Below, in pieces: positions 9,698 through 18,759 of a stretch of 64,000 nucleotides of DNA. This stretch comes from JAZDFC01 sp043808235 (GTDB taxonomy: Bacteria > Bacteroidota > Ignavibacteria > Ignavibacteriales > Melioribacteraceae). How positions within the stretch are numbered: position 1 is the first letter of the stretch; each line of letters opens with the position of its first letter. The notes below the pieces were generated by a model. That model searched no databases, was not told where the DNA came from, and worked only from the letters and a program-made list of their open reading frames with translations. A program made the position numbers and the translations under genes. The stretch spans positions 124,001 to 188,000 of the forward strand of contig JAZDFC010000095.1 in NCBI GenBank assembly GCA_043808235.1, written 5' to 3'.

Positions 9698-10324
9698 TTA
9701 TTTTTTCCTTATAAACTTTTCTTCGATACTTTTGATTTTATCGAGACGTTTCTGATGTCTCCCACCTTCATATTTTGAATTGAGAAACACATCAAGAATT
9801 TCTTTAATCCTGTTGAGCTCAAGAGTTTTAGCGCCGAGTACAATAACATTTGCATCATTGTGTTCCTTTGCGCTTTTCGCTGAAACTGTATCATAGACTG
9901 TGGCGGCTCTAATTCCGGGCACTTTATTAGCGGTTATTGCCGAAGGAATACCAGTCGCGTCGAAAATAATTCCGAGTTGCACTTCTTTTAATGCGACTGA
10001 TTTAGCCACGAGAAATGCGAAATCCGGATAATCACATGAATCTTTAGTGTAAGTTCCGTGATCTAAAATTTTATATGCCTTCTCTTTGAGATACTTGACA
10101 ATTTCATTCTTAGTATCAAGTCCGGTATGGTCGCATCCCAAAGCAATATTTACATGTTCATGTTTTGATTCTACAGTCTCAGATTTTTCGATGATCGAAA
10201 TACCGAGCGAACGAATTCTATCTACTGCAAGAGGCGTGAAGATAGTCCCGCTATCACAATAAATTTCTTTTTTACCTTCCCTGCCAAACTGTAAAATATC
10301 TGCTTCGGTAATTAATTTCTTCAT
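9698..10324 (-). CDS. RpiB/LacAB-family sugar-phosphate isomerase-like protein with N-terminal extension
   Basis: The C-terminal 145 residues match ribose-5-phosphate isomerase B: ALGCDHTG, the DYPDFA motif, TANKVPGIRAA, EHNDANVIVLGA and the ending KYEGGRHQKRLDKI. The segment that normally reads ICGTG, with the catalytic cysteine, is here FDATGIPSA, so that cysteine is replaced by aspartate. About 55 extra N-terminal residues (ITEADI ... GTIFTPLAVDRIRSLGISII) resemble the short extension seen on some microcompartment-associated enzymes (from memory). ATG 10324 forms a TGATG junction with manC and is chosen over a longer start at 10402. Isomerase activity and substrate are uncertain. Confidence 0.8.
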   Translation of the reverse strand: MKKLITEADILQFGREGKKEIYCDSGTIFTPLAVDRIRSLGISIIEKSETVESKHEHVNIALGCDHTGLDTKNEIVKYLKEKAYKILDHGTYTKDSCDYPDFAFLVAKSVALKEVQLGIIFDATGIPSAITANKVPGIRAATVYDTVSAKSAKEHNDANVIVLGAKTLELNRIKEILDVFLNSKYEGGRHQKRLDKIKSIEEKFIRKK

Positions 10325-11391
10325 CAGATCAAATCGTTCTTGTGATTCATTTTTAGAAAGTCCACAACTTCTTTTACTTTCTGCGCATCCGCACGATTGC
10401 AAATTAAAAGAGCTTCCCTCGTGTCAACAACAATAATGTTATCCAAACCGATAATAGCAGTAAATTTTTTCGGTGAGAAAATATATGAGTTATTCGAATT
10501 TCGAGTATAAACGTCGCCAATTACGGCATTGCCGGTTGAATCTTTTTCAGATAATTCATAAACCGCTTCCCAACTCCCGACATCGCTCCAAAGGAACGTA
10601 CCTTTGGTTACAAAAACTCTATCGGATTTTTCCATTATACCATAATCGATGGAGACATTTCTTAATTGTCCGTAAACCTGAGTTAAAGTTTTTTCGAATT
10701 CACCGGTTCCGAGACTATCTTTAATTTTCACAAAACCTTCAAAATGATCCGGCATATGTTTCTTCAACTCTTCAAGAATTACATCAACACGCCAAATAAA
10801 TATACCGGAATTCCATAGAAAATCTCCCGAAGCCATGAACATTTCGGCAGTCTCTTTATTCGGTTTCTCGGCGAAAGTAAGAACAGGATAAATCTGTTTA
10901 TTATCAATCTCATCACCAAGTTGAATGTAACCATAACCGGTTTCCGGACGATTCGGGCTGATGCCGATTGTCATCAATCCTTTCGATTCATTCGCAAAGT
11001 CACATGATTTTTTAAGGGTGTCAATAAATCTTTCATTCATAGAAATAGTATGGTCAGCCGGTAAGGTGATCATTACCGCATCATCGCATTGTTTCGAAAT
11101 AACCACTGCTGCTAATCCTATACAAGCGGCTGTATTTTTTCCAAACGGCTCGTCGATGATATTCTCTTCAGGTAATTCATGCAGTAATTCTTTTACTCTT
11201 GGTTTTTGCATTCTGTTTGTAATTACAAAAATATTTTTCTTCTCCACCAAACCGTCGAGTCTCTCAACGGTTTCTTCAATCATCGATTTCTCACCAAGAA
11301 TCCTGATAAGCTGTTTAGGTTTCCGTTCACGGCTCCGCGGCCAAAATCTCGAACCGACGCCGCCTGCCATTATTACTGCATAAACTGTCAT
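10324..11391 (-). CDS. manC: Mannose-1-phosphate guanylyltransferase
   Basis: This nucleotidyltransferase makes GDP-mannose from mannose-1-phosphate and GTP, for polysaccharides or glycoproteins. The signature MAGGVGSRFWPRSRERKPKQ is at the N terminus. LPADH, the family's FAEKP motif (here TFAEKPN) and WNSGIFIWR follow. At 355 residues it is the short monofunctional type, without the C-terminal mannose-6-phosphate isomerase cupin of long ManC proteins. A strong GGAGGATAA ribosome site lies directly before ATG 11391. It is coupled to the RpiB-like gene and follows an unknown gene by 9 bases. Confidence 0.94.
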   Translation of the reverse strand: MTVYAVIMAGGVGSRFWPRSRERKPKQLIRILGEKSMIEETVERLDGLVEKKNIFVITNRMQKPRVKELLHELPEENIIDEPFGKNTAACIGLAAVVISKQCDDAVMITLPADHTISMNERFIDTLKKSCDFANESKGLMTIGISPNRPETGYGYIQLGDEIDNKQIYPVLTFAEKPNKETAEMFMASGDFLWNSGIFIWRVDVILEELKKHMPDHFEGFVKIKDSLGTGEFEKTLTQVYGQLRNVSIDYGIMEKSDRVFVTKGTFLWSDVGSWEAVYELSEKDSTGNAVIGDVYTRNSNNSYIFSPKKFTAIIGLDNIIVVDTREALLICNRADAQKVKEVVDFLKMNHKNDLI

Positions 11392-11400
11392 TTATCCTCC

Positions 11401-12294
11401 TCAGGATATTTTCTTTAATTCAATACTAAAAGTTTCTGCTTTTTTTAAATAACTATTTATATCAACATCTTTGCTTCTAACAACCGCAACAATTACTATC
11501 AAACACGACCGCATTCTTTCAATCAATTCCTTAGTTGGTATTATCTTCCCATCCGAAATTAGATTCAACGCACGTAAAAATATTTCATGCATCCGGGAAA
11601 TTATCTCGAATCCGGTTTTCTCCGAAAGTATTAAATTTTCCTCAAAGATATCAATATATTTTTGCAATTCATAAATATCGAAATTATTGATAGCAAGTTT
11701 TTTTAACAATGGTTCAATCTGTTTTATCGGCTCAACTATTTTTCGCTCAAAATCATCGAATAAAAATTCTTCATCCTCAACATTTTCTTCATGAGCCGGA
11801 TTACTATTAACTATTTGTTCTTCTCTTTTCGAAAAAGATTTATCTTTTAATTCCGATTGATTTACACTTTCCTGCTTGATATCGGTAATCATTTTATCCA
11901 AACGCTCGGAACTAATATTGCTTTCGCCAAGCACCACTTGAACATCTTTATTTTCCAGCTTTGTGAGAATTGCTCTAAAAATTTGCGGCGTGAGTATATC
12001 TAACACAACACTCAAATCACGTATTAGAGAATGGCTGTGCTCTTTAAAATCATCCGACAATTTCAGAAAATCAATTTTAGTGCTGCTCATGTGAGTATAA
12101 ATTTCGCCAAGTTTAATGGCAAATTTTGATAACTCAGTAATTTTTTTCATACTTCGAATATGCTCGGATGTGTTTTCTGCTTTGGCGATACTCTCTTTTA
12201 ATAACGCAACCACTTCAATTTTTTCAGAACTCAATCGAAGACTGTTCGCAGCAGTAATAATACACTGAACCAAATATTGTTTAATTATATCCAT
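11401..12294 (-). CDS. Hypothetical acidic helical protein
   Basis: I do not recognise this 297-residue protein. It has no signal peptide or membrane segment. It looks like two helical blocks (about residues 1-125 and 185-297) joined by a hydrophilic, acidic linker rich in Glu, Asp, Ser and Asn (about 130-185, ending EEFLFDDFERK). It is first in the minus-strand run that continues with manC; the manC ribosome site overlaps its end, so the two are probably co-transcribed. A scaffold or regulatory role is possible but unsupported. Confidence 0.6.
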   Translation of the reverse strand: MDIIKQYLVQCIITAANSLRLSSEKIEVVALLKESIAKAENTSEHIRSMKKITELSKFAIKLGEIYTHMSSTKIDFLKLSDDFKEHSHSLIRDLSVVLDILTPQIFRAILTKLENKDVQVVLGESNISSERLDKMITDIKQESVNQSELKDKSFSKREEQIVNSNPAHEENVEDEEFLFDDFERKIVEPIKQIEPLLKKLAINNFDIYELQKYIDIFEENLILSEKTGFEIISRMHEIFLRALNLISDGKIIPTKELIERMRSCLIVIVAVVRSKDVDINSYLKKAETFSIELKKIS

Positions 12295-12579
12295 AAAAAT
12301 AAAATGCGGAAGCTCGTTTGATTTTTATTTCAATTGGCAGAATTTACATTTCTTAGTAAAATCAAATAGACCATTAATAATCCGGTAGAAATTTAGCAAA
12401 TTTTATTGATTTATGCGGTGAGCATTATTTTGAGAATAGTGGGAAATAAAATACAGTTGGCCAGGGAGTCGTATAGTTCAAGAACGGATTATGAGACAAA
12501 TTTCTTCAGAAGCAATATTCCGTTAAGATGATTAATTTTAGTGCGCGATAGTAATTCTTAATAAACTAAAGGAAATGAA

Positions 12580-12900
12580 ATGCTGATCACAACAACAAAC
12601 ACAGTCGAAGGACAAAAAATTGTTAAATATCTCGGATTGGTAACAGGCGAGGCTATACTTGGGGCAAACATTTTCAAAGATATTTTTGCCGGAATAAGAG
12701 ATATTGTCGGTGGACGATCTGCTGCATATGAGCGTGAACTGAAACAAGCAAAAGATATAGCTCTACAGGAGATGACCGAGCAAGCCCGATCGTTAGGCGG
12801 AAACGCTGTTATTGGTGTTGATTTGGATTACGAAACGGTTGGTCAGTCCGGCAGTATGTTGATGGTTTCAGCAAGCGGTACCGCTGTTGTAATCGAATGA
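12580..12900 (+). CDS. YbjQ/UPF0145 family protein
   Basis: A 106-residue protein of the YbjQ family. It shows the family opening (M-L-I-T-T-T-N-T-V-E-G), GEAILGANIFKDIFAGIRDIVGGRS, ALQEMTEQARSLGGNAVIGVDLDYE, and the closing MVSASGTAVVIE. These proteins form small pentameric rings in structures; the true function is unknown, though they are often labelled heavy-metal-binding. An AAAGGAAA ribosome site lies just upstream. The gene stands alone, followed by a hairpin terminator, so it is probably a single-gene transcript. Confidence 0.92.
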   Translation: MLITTTNTVEGQKIVKYLGLVTGEAILGANIFKDIFAGIRDIVGGRSAAYERELKQAKDIALQEMTEQARSLGGNAVIGVDLDYETVGQSGSMLMVSASGTAVVIE

Positions 12901-12956
12901 TATTATTAAATTTAAATCGATCACTGTTGGGAAAAGAGTGAACCTAATTATCAAAA

Positions 12957-12990
12957 ACGGCTGACACATTTGCCAGCCGTCTTTTTTTTA
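12957..12990 (+). terminator. Intrinsic terminator, probably bidirectional
   Basis: ACGGCTG (12957-12963) pairs perfectly with CAGCCGT (12974-12980) around a ten-base loop, and is followed by CTTTTTTTT on the plus strand. On the minus strand the same stem is followed by TTTTTGAT, so it can also end the convergent carboxypeptidase gene that stops at 13014. Confidence 0.9.
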
Positions 12991-13013
12991 CTAAAAGTCA
13001 GTATTCAGGGGTA

Positions 13014-16000
13014 CTATTTCATCAATAGCATCTTGCGCGTTAATGACTGAAACGAGCCGTCAATCCCTTCGGCAGTTATCCGATATAAGTAAATACCGCT
13101 TGAAAGATTCTCCGCATAAAAATCAATTTTATGCACGCCTGGCTCAATGTTTCCATCGACTAATTCTGCAACCTCATTTCCTAATATGTCGTAAATTGAC
13201 AATCTAACATGACTTTGAACAGCTAAACTATAAATGATGAAAGTCTTTGGATTAAATGGATTCGGGTAATTCTGTTCCAATGAAAATTGAGAGGGAGTAA
13301 TCGAAACCGAAACTTCGTCGCTGTAAGTTGCCGTGCCGTCGTAATCGATTTGCTTTAACCGGTATAAAATTTTATCCGCAGAAGTTCTAATTGAATTATC
13401 AAAAAATCTGTATTCGGAAATTTCGCTGGTTGTACCGTGTCCTTCAATAAATCCAACCTTCATCCAATCACCTACGGTAGATTTTCGTTCGACATCAAAT
13501 CCTAGATTATTCTGTTCCGTAGCAGTCTGCCAATTTAATTCAACTATATTATTATTCGATGCTGCGGTGAAAGCTGTAAGTTCAACCGGCCAAATACTAT
13601 TATAAGTTATTGTTAATTTGAGTCCTGTAAGTGCGACGGTAATAGGATTAGAAAAGACATTATCTCCTTCATAAAAATTTTGATTAATTATAGACCCGCC
13701 GGCTAAATCTTGAATATTCAATTCAATACCAGAATAGGGCGGGATAGAAATATTAAGAGTTAAACCTGGCGAACCGGATTCTAACTGATAAATTAGGCGA
13801 TGTATATAAGTACCAACAAATACAGCGTTCCCATTTCTATAATCTCTGTACGAGGCCATATTAAATGCTGGATCAGGAAAAACAAATCGAACATCAAAAC
13901 CTGGTGCAGCAGGTGGTAAATCGGATTCACCTAATGACTCATCAATATTGTTTGTGGCAGTCGGGTCCAAACCTGCGAATAATGAGATAGTAGATGAACT
14001 TACTCCATCTAAAGCTAAAATCGAAATTTCAAGTGAAGCATTCTGAATTACTTCATTTTCTTGATAATATCTAGCCAATGTCTGGTTATAATTATTGAAA
14101 ATTAATTCCCCTGACTGACTTGTTTTTATCCAATATCCTTTACCCATTTTTAAGGTATCCTCGGAAAAGTAGCTAGCATTGTATCCGAAAAAGTCCGAGA
14201 CTAGTAATCCGGCAGGTTGCGTTGTAATATTAGCAACAAGTAAATCTCTGTCAAATGGACCTATTAAATTCCAGCCCTGATTAACTGTAACTATATTGCC
14301 GACAGCGGCACCATTAATTGGTGTGATACCTGCACTGTTAAATTTAAGCCAGTATCCTTTACCATTTTCAAAAGTTGTTACTGCATTGTAACTTCCTTTG
14401 TATTCGAAAGCAGAACTTTCGGCTCCGGGAAATAACGACGAAACACTCATATCGGAAGTTTCAGAAGGTATCGAAATGATATTCCATCCATTTTGGACAA
14501 CAACATTCCTTAAAACAATTTCAGAGTACTCGATATTTAGAGCTGTCACAGAAGCATTATTTAAAATAAATGTGTCGGTTGATTTCATATCTACATGTAC
14601 CAGACTTCCTGAGATCTGATCACTCAGATAAAAATCACCCGGAGGCAATGTATTTGGATCCCACTTAAACGTTATTGGATATCCCGAAGGTCCGGGTTGA
14701 AATTTCAGATCCCAAGTAATGGATGAAAGATTACGATTCCGAAAATCTTTTAATGATTTACTGCCATCGGGCAATAAGAAACGGACATCAAAAACACCAA
14801 CAGTAGGATTTGTTGTGATATTCACTTCACCGAGCGAAGCATCAATTCCATTGGTGGCGGTAAGCGCTTTTCCAAACACAACTGCTTGATTCGATTCTAA
14901 TCCTGCTGCATCATTAATCGTAATTGTGGTCTGCCAATCGGTTAATGCTGGAGAAATAAGTTGGACATTAAGATCTACTGTTGCTTGATCGGTAACAACA
15001 ATATTGTTAAAAGTCTGCGAAGTATAACCATCAGCGCTAAAAGTTATATTATAAGTTCCTGCTTTGATTGGACGGTGATAATTTCCGTTACTGGCACTTG
15101 AAAAGACCGATGAATTATCTATATCATGACCTGTGATACTCACTTCCGCTTTTATAGGAGCTCCGGTTTGATTGGTAATAATACCTCTTACACCATAAAG
15201 ACATTGTTCCATATGATTTAGAAATGATCGTTTATTGTATTCCCAATGTGCCGGAAGCAGTGAAGCAGATAATAACTTTGTATCTGAAATTTCAATCGTT
15301 ATTTCTCTACCACGTGCAAAATATGTGTAATAATCCTGTCTGCCGCCTACAACCCGATACCATGCATATCCGTTTGTTATTCCGTCATCAAATCCGCTCA
15401 TATAACTCGAAGGCGAATGTGCATGTACCGTATCAGCATACTGACGACTAATATATTGAAACCAGTTATCGTCGGCATGCAGCCTTGACCATGTATCCCA
15501 AGGATAATTAACTACCTCGGCTCCTCCATGAAAATTGCATGATAAAACAAAATTATTTTGATCAGCAAGATTCATCATAATTATGGTCTCTGGTTGATAT
15601 GGTCCACTCGGATTTTCACCTTCGTCCGGATCTCTAAAATTTCTGTTTATATCATATCCATTGCCATTGTATCGCCTTGCGCCATTAACAGTATTATTCC
15701 CACCATAATAAGTACCGTCCGGATTGCCATTTGGATTGATCCATATTTCCGCGTTATTGATCAAATTAGTTATGCGTGAACTGTTACCATAAGAGGTTAA
15801 TAATGAATCGATAAGTCTCAACATCAGAACGTAACCTGTAGTTTCATCACCGTGCATAGTCGAGGTGTACATGAATTGAGGTTCTGCTTCGCGTTGAGCA
15901 ACATTGTCAGATATTTTTACAAATAAAATCTTACGGTTATTCACGGTGGTTCCCGCATCAATTAACTGACAGATGTTTGGATAATCTGAAGCAAATTGAG

Positions 16001-16364
16001 TCATCATAGCCACATAAGCTTCGTAAGTAGGATACGTATTCCAAGCCATTACATCTTTGGTCCGTGATGCCATCTTTACTTCGCCAACGTCACCGGGATG
16101 CGGAAGAACAGTATATTCGTACCCCGTATTTAAAAAGTCAGTATATTCTTTAAAATTTGCGTATGCGTAAACTTCGTTACCTTTCACGTTATCAATTGAA
16201 ATGATTCTTGTTAAGGAAGATAACTCAGCTTTATTGAAAACAGTGAATTTAAAATAGACTTCCCTATTCTGATCGAAGTAATCTTGCGAGAGCTGCTGGC
16301 CGTAGATAAAAGTACAAAACACAAAGAAGACAAGAGTAGCCGAAAATAGTCTGAAAAATTTCAT
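13014..16364 (-). CDS. Secreted M14 zinc carboxypeptidase with type IX sorting domain
   Basis: A 1116-residue exported peptidase. A signal peptide (about residues 1-22) and a pro-region precede the M14 domain (about 110-395). Zinc ligands are in HGDE and in the later NFHGG; NPNGNPDG, RRYNGNGYDINRNF and the catalytic glutamate in REITIEISD are all present, so it should be active. A carboxypeptidase regulatory-like beta sandwich follows (VRGIITNQTGAPI to about 470). Then come repeated beta modules (two with the pattern GWN-I-I/L-S/G), an FN3-like stretch, and the C-terminal sorting domain with YPNPFNP and a final KMLLMK. It probably acts outside the cell on peptides. Confidence 0.9.
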   Translation of the reverse strand: MKFFRLFSATLVFFVFCTFIYGQQLSQDYFDQNREVYFKFTVFNKAELSSLTRIISIDNVKGNEVYAYANFKEYTDFLNTGYEYTVLPHPGDVGEVKMASRTKDVMAWNTYPTYEAYVAMMTQFASDYPNICQLIDAGTTVNNRKILFVKISDNVAQREAEPQFMYTSTMHGDETTGYVLMLRLIDSLLTSYGNSSRITNLINNAEIWINPNGNPDGTYYGGNNTVNGARRYNGNGYDINRNFRDPDEGENPSGPYQPETIIMMNLADQNNFVLSCNFHGGAEVVNYPWDTWSRLHADDNWFQYISRQYADTVHAHSPSSYMSGFDDGITNGYAWYRVVGGRQDYYTYFARGREITIEISDTKLLSASLLPAHWEYNKRSFLNHMEQCLYGVRGIITNQTGAPIKAEVSITGHDIDNSSVFSSASNGNYHRPIKAGTYNITFSADGYTSQTFNNIVVTDQATVDLNVQLISPALTDWQTTITINDAAGLESNQAVVFGKALTATNGIDASLGEVNITTNPTVGVFDVRFLLPDGSKSLKDFRNRNLSSITWDLKFQPGPSGYPITFKWDPNTLPPGDFYLSDQISGSLVHVDMKSTDTFILNNASVTALNIEYSEIVLRNVVVQNGWNIISIPSETSDMSVSSLFPGAESSAFEYKGSYNAVTTFENGKGYWLKFNSAGITPINGAAVGNIVTVNQGWNLIGPFDRDLLVANITTQPAGLLVSDFFGYNASYFSEDTLKMGKGYWIKTSQSGELIFNNYNQTLARYYQENEVIQNASLEISILALDGVSSSTISLFAGLDPTATNNIDESLGESDLPPAAPGFDVRFVFPDPAFNMASYRDYRNGNAVFVGTYIHRLIYQLESGSPGLTLNISIPPYSGIELNIQDLAGGSIINQNFYEGDNVFSNPITVALTGLKLTITYNSIWPVELTAFTAASNNNIVELNWQTATEQNNLGFDVERKSTVGDWMKVGFIEGHGTTSEISEYRFFDNSIRTSADKILYRLKQIDYDGTATYSDEVSVSITPSQFSLEQNYPNPFNPKTFIIYSLAVQSHVRLSIYDILGNEVAELVDGNIEPGVHKIDFYAENLSSGIYLYRITAEGIDGSFQSLTRKMLLMK

Positions 16365-16507
16365 TGAAGAACCTTATAATTTTTTTATAAGAAATATACC
16401 GAATTCTCAATGTTGGATGAAATGTTTCATGATTTAAAAGCAGGTTTCTATCACTTAGTATCATCAACGATTAAACAAGTAAAAATCCGGTAAAGTACTT
16501 AGCAATT

Positions 16508-18730
16508 TTATTTGATTAGAAGCATCTTTTTTGTACTGATAAAATTTCCGCTTCTTAATTGATAGTAGTACACGCCACTTGCCAGATTGCTGCCATCAAA
16601 TTCGACCTGATACAGCCCGGATTTTTGTTCGACGTTTACCAGAACTGCAACTTCCCTTCCAAGCACATCAAATATTTCTAATGATACATGTTGTAGAGAC
16701 GGGATATATCCCGTCTCTACGGTGGGGATGTAATATTTTATTGTTGTAGTCGGATTGAATGGATTTGGATAATTCTGCGATAAATAAAATCTTTCCGGTA
16801 AAATTGATATACTTTCATCGATATCTGTTGTTTTATCAATTAACTGATCCGAAGGCGTATAACCTGCATCCCAATAAATCCAATAAGAGCCTAATCGAAA
16901 ATAAATCTTGTTATTGCTGTCGAATAATTGCGCATCAAAAAGAAGTGAACCGGCATCCGAATTGCTTGTGTGCATTTCAACAGCTATTATATTTTGTCCA
17001 TTCTTCATGTATTCTAAACCGTTTTGGGCGTTAATCATAATCATCTTGTTCAGCGACATAGGCTCAATTGCAAAAGTGTTATAATCAATAATTTCATCTG
17101 TAAATAAATTGATCCGTCCTACTTCATGCCCATTTAAATACGCAACGGTTCCATCGTTTCCTTTTATTAGTAATCCGAAACCGGTAATACTTTCAAGATT
17201 TTCAACCGTTATCGGCATTCTAAAATAAGCAGTAGTTACATCTGCTATTTCCGTGTTATGACTTGAAGCCGAGGCAATCCCCAGCGGCGCGGCGCCAACC
17301 ATCCACCAAGAATCGTTGAAGAATCGCTCTTTCCAGGAGACAAGTAATTTTGTTGTATCTACAGTAAAAGACACAATTGAAGAAGCTGCCATAGCATTTC
17401 CAAATAGATCCGCTGCCTTTATATAATAGATGTTTTGCATACCATGTTCGCATGGAAGCGTAATAGAATGTTCACGCTTTCCGGTAATAGTGAATTCATT
17501 CTCCATTTCTGCAAACGATTTATCTGTGGTGCTGTATTTAACAGTTGAGTATGAATCAGTTTCTACATTTAATAAATACGAGGTATCGTAAACAGTAAAC
17601 GGCGATGAAGGAACTTTCGTGAATACCGGCGGCTTTGTATCATCATATGGTTCCCATGGATTCATTCCGTCGATTGCCGATATAAGCCGATCAGCAATTT
17701 TATAATGCGTCTCAACATTAGGATGACCATTATTTACATAACCTCCATCATAATATGGAAAGAACTGATAGAATACATCGTTGTTTCCTGCAGCATTTTC
17801 ATCATTCACTACTTGTTGAACATTTGTTTGAATCCAATCTACATGAGCTGCAACGGCAAGTATTTTAACGCCTGGATAGTAATCACGGATAACCTGGATA
17901 AACTCGTGATACCGTTCCCTGAAAAGTGCAGATTCATCATCAGCTACACCACCGCTCCAACCGCCGAATCCTGAATAGTCATTTAATCCGAGAGTAATTA
18001 CAACCACGTTCGGAATCCATAGACTGAAATCCCATTTGGGAGAAGCCGAAGAATAGAGCAGGCTTCTATCAAACTTCGATGGTATGTTGCCGCTGTAACT
18101 GCTTTGATAATCAAGCACCAATCCGATACCCGATTCACTGGTGAGATGATATTGGGCTTCGAAATGTCTTGCAGTAATTGCACCAAATCCTTCATAAGTA
18201 TTTGTGTATTGTTCAACAGCAGTTGGAGCGCTTTCCTCCGTCCATTCGTTACCTGAAGCGCTTGTGAATGAGTCGCCGATGAATTCAATCTTCCTAACCG
18301 GTTTCTCCGGCGGAGGCAATAGACTTTTTCCATCGTCAAGTACAAATCCGTTGAATGAAAATTCCGTCCAGGCGGTTTCATTTCTTTTTGTAATAAGAAT
18401 TGTATGCTCAGTATTGGTCAACCCGGATGCGAGTGTATAAGTAGTTAGTCCATTTGTAGTTCCGTGAAAAACATTTCTAAATTCACCATCGATGAAAACA
18501 TTGAAATAATCGAAATTGTCGTTTAATTTAATCCCGATACTTGTCCCTTCGAATCTTGCGAAAATATAAACTCCCGGCCATGAATGTGCCGGTGATGTTA
18601 CATTCGAAAAATCCCATCTGCCGAAATATTGAATGTATGGATGGTCGGCAGGAATTTCCGTAGCTGCATTATTTACAACAGCACTAATTAAAAGGAGTAC
18701 AAAAACAAGTAAAGTTAAAAATCGTTTCAT
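16508..18730 (-). CDS. Secreted CE2-type SGNH esterase with type IX sorting domain
   Basis: A 740-residue exported protein. After a signal peptide comes a beta-sandwich domain (YFGRWDFSN ... HSWPGVYI, about residues 33-140), then an SGNH hydrolase domain: FIGDSFT holds the nucleophile serine, LGLNDYSG the oxyanion asparagine, and NGHPNVETH the histidine. This two-domain order is that of carbohydrate esterase family 2, which deacetylates plant polysaccharides. An Ig-like stretch, a further beta module and a sorting domain with YPNPFNP follow. The sorting domain contains an in-frame 28-bp palindrome (see the repeat at 16693). A tandem paralogue lies 29 bases upstream of its start. Confidence 0.88.
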   Translation of the reverse strand: MKRFLTLLVFVLLLISAVVNNAATEIPADHPYIQYFGRWDFSNVTSPAHSWPGVYIFARFEGTSIGIKLNDNFDYFNVFIDGEFRNVFHGTTNGLTTYTLASGLTNTEHTILITKRNETAWTEFSFNGFVLDDGKSLLPPPEKPVRKIEFIGDSFTSASGNEWTEESAPTAVEQYTNTYEGFGAITARHFEAQYHLTSESGIGLVLDYQSSYSGNIPSKFDRSLLYSSASPKWDFSLWIPNVVVITLGLNDYSGFGGWSGGVADDESALFRERYHEFIQVIRDYYPGVKILAVAAHVDWIQTNVQQVVNDENAAGNNDVFYQFFPYYDGGYVNNGHPNVETHYKIADRLISAIDGMNPWEPYDDTKPPVFTKVPSSPFTVYDTSYLLNVETDSYSTVKYSTTDKSFAEMENEFTITGKREHSITLPCEHGMQNIYYIKAADLFGNAMAASSIVSFTVDTTKLLVSWKERFFNDSWWMVGAAPLGIASASSHNTEIADVTTAYFRMPITVENLESITGFGLLIKGNDGTVAYLNGHEVGRINLFTDEIIDYNTFAIEPMSLNKMIMINAQNGLEYMKNGQNIIAVEMHTSNSDAGSLLFDAQLFDSNNKIYFRLGSYWIYWDAGYTPSDQLIDKTTDIDESISILPERFYLSQNYPNPFNPTTTIKYYIPTVETGYIPSLQHVSLEIFDVLGREVAVLVNVEQKSGLYQVEFDGSNLASGVYYYQLRSGNFISTKKMLLIK
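16693..16720. repeat. Perfect 28-bp palindrome inside a coding region
   Basis: GTAGAGACGGGATA is followed directly by its exact reverse complement. It is read in frame in the esterase gene and encodes about ten residues (VETGYIPSLQ) between two strands of the sorting domain, where the other three sorting domains in this window have no such insert. The GTAGAGAC end resembles a small mobile palindrome that I recall from other bacterial genomes. Confidence 0.8.
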
Positions 18731-18759
18731 AAAATTATTCCAAATAATCTTTCTTAAAA

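Noticed and set aside
9698..10324. Bacterial microcompartment locus
   Set aside because: The RpiB-like protein resembles such enzymes, but no shell protein, aldehyde dehydrogenase or other marker gene is in the window.
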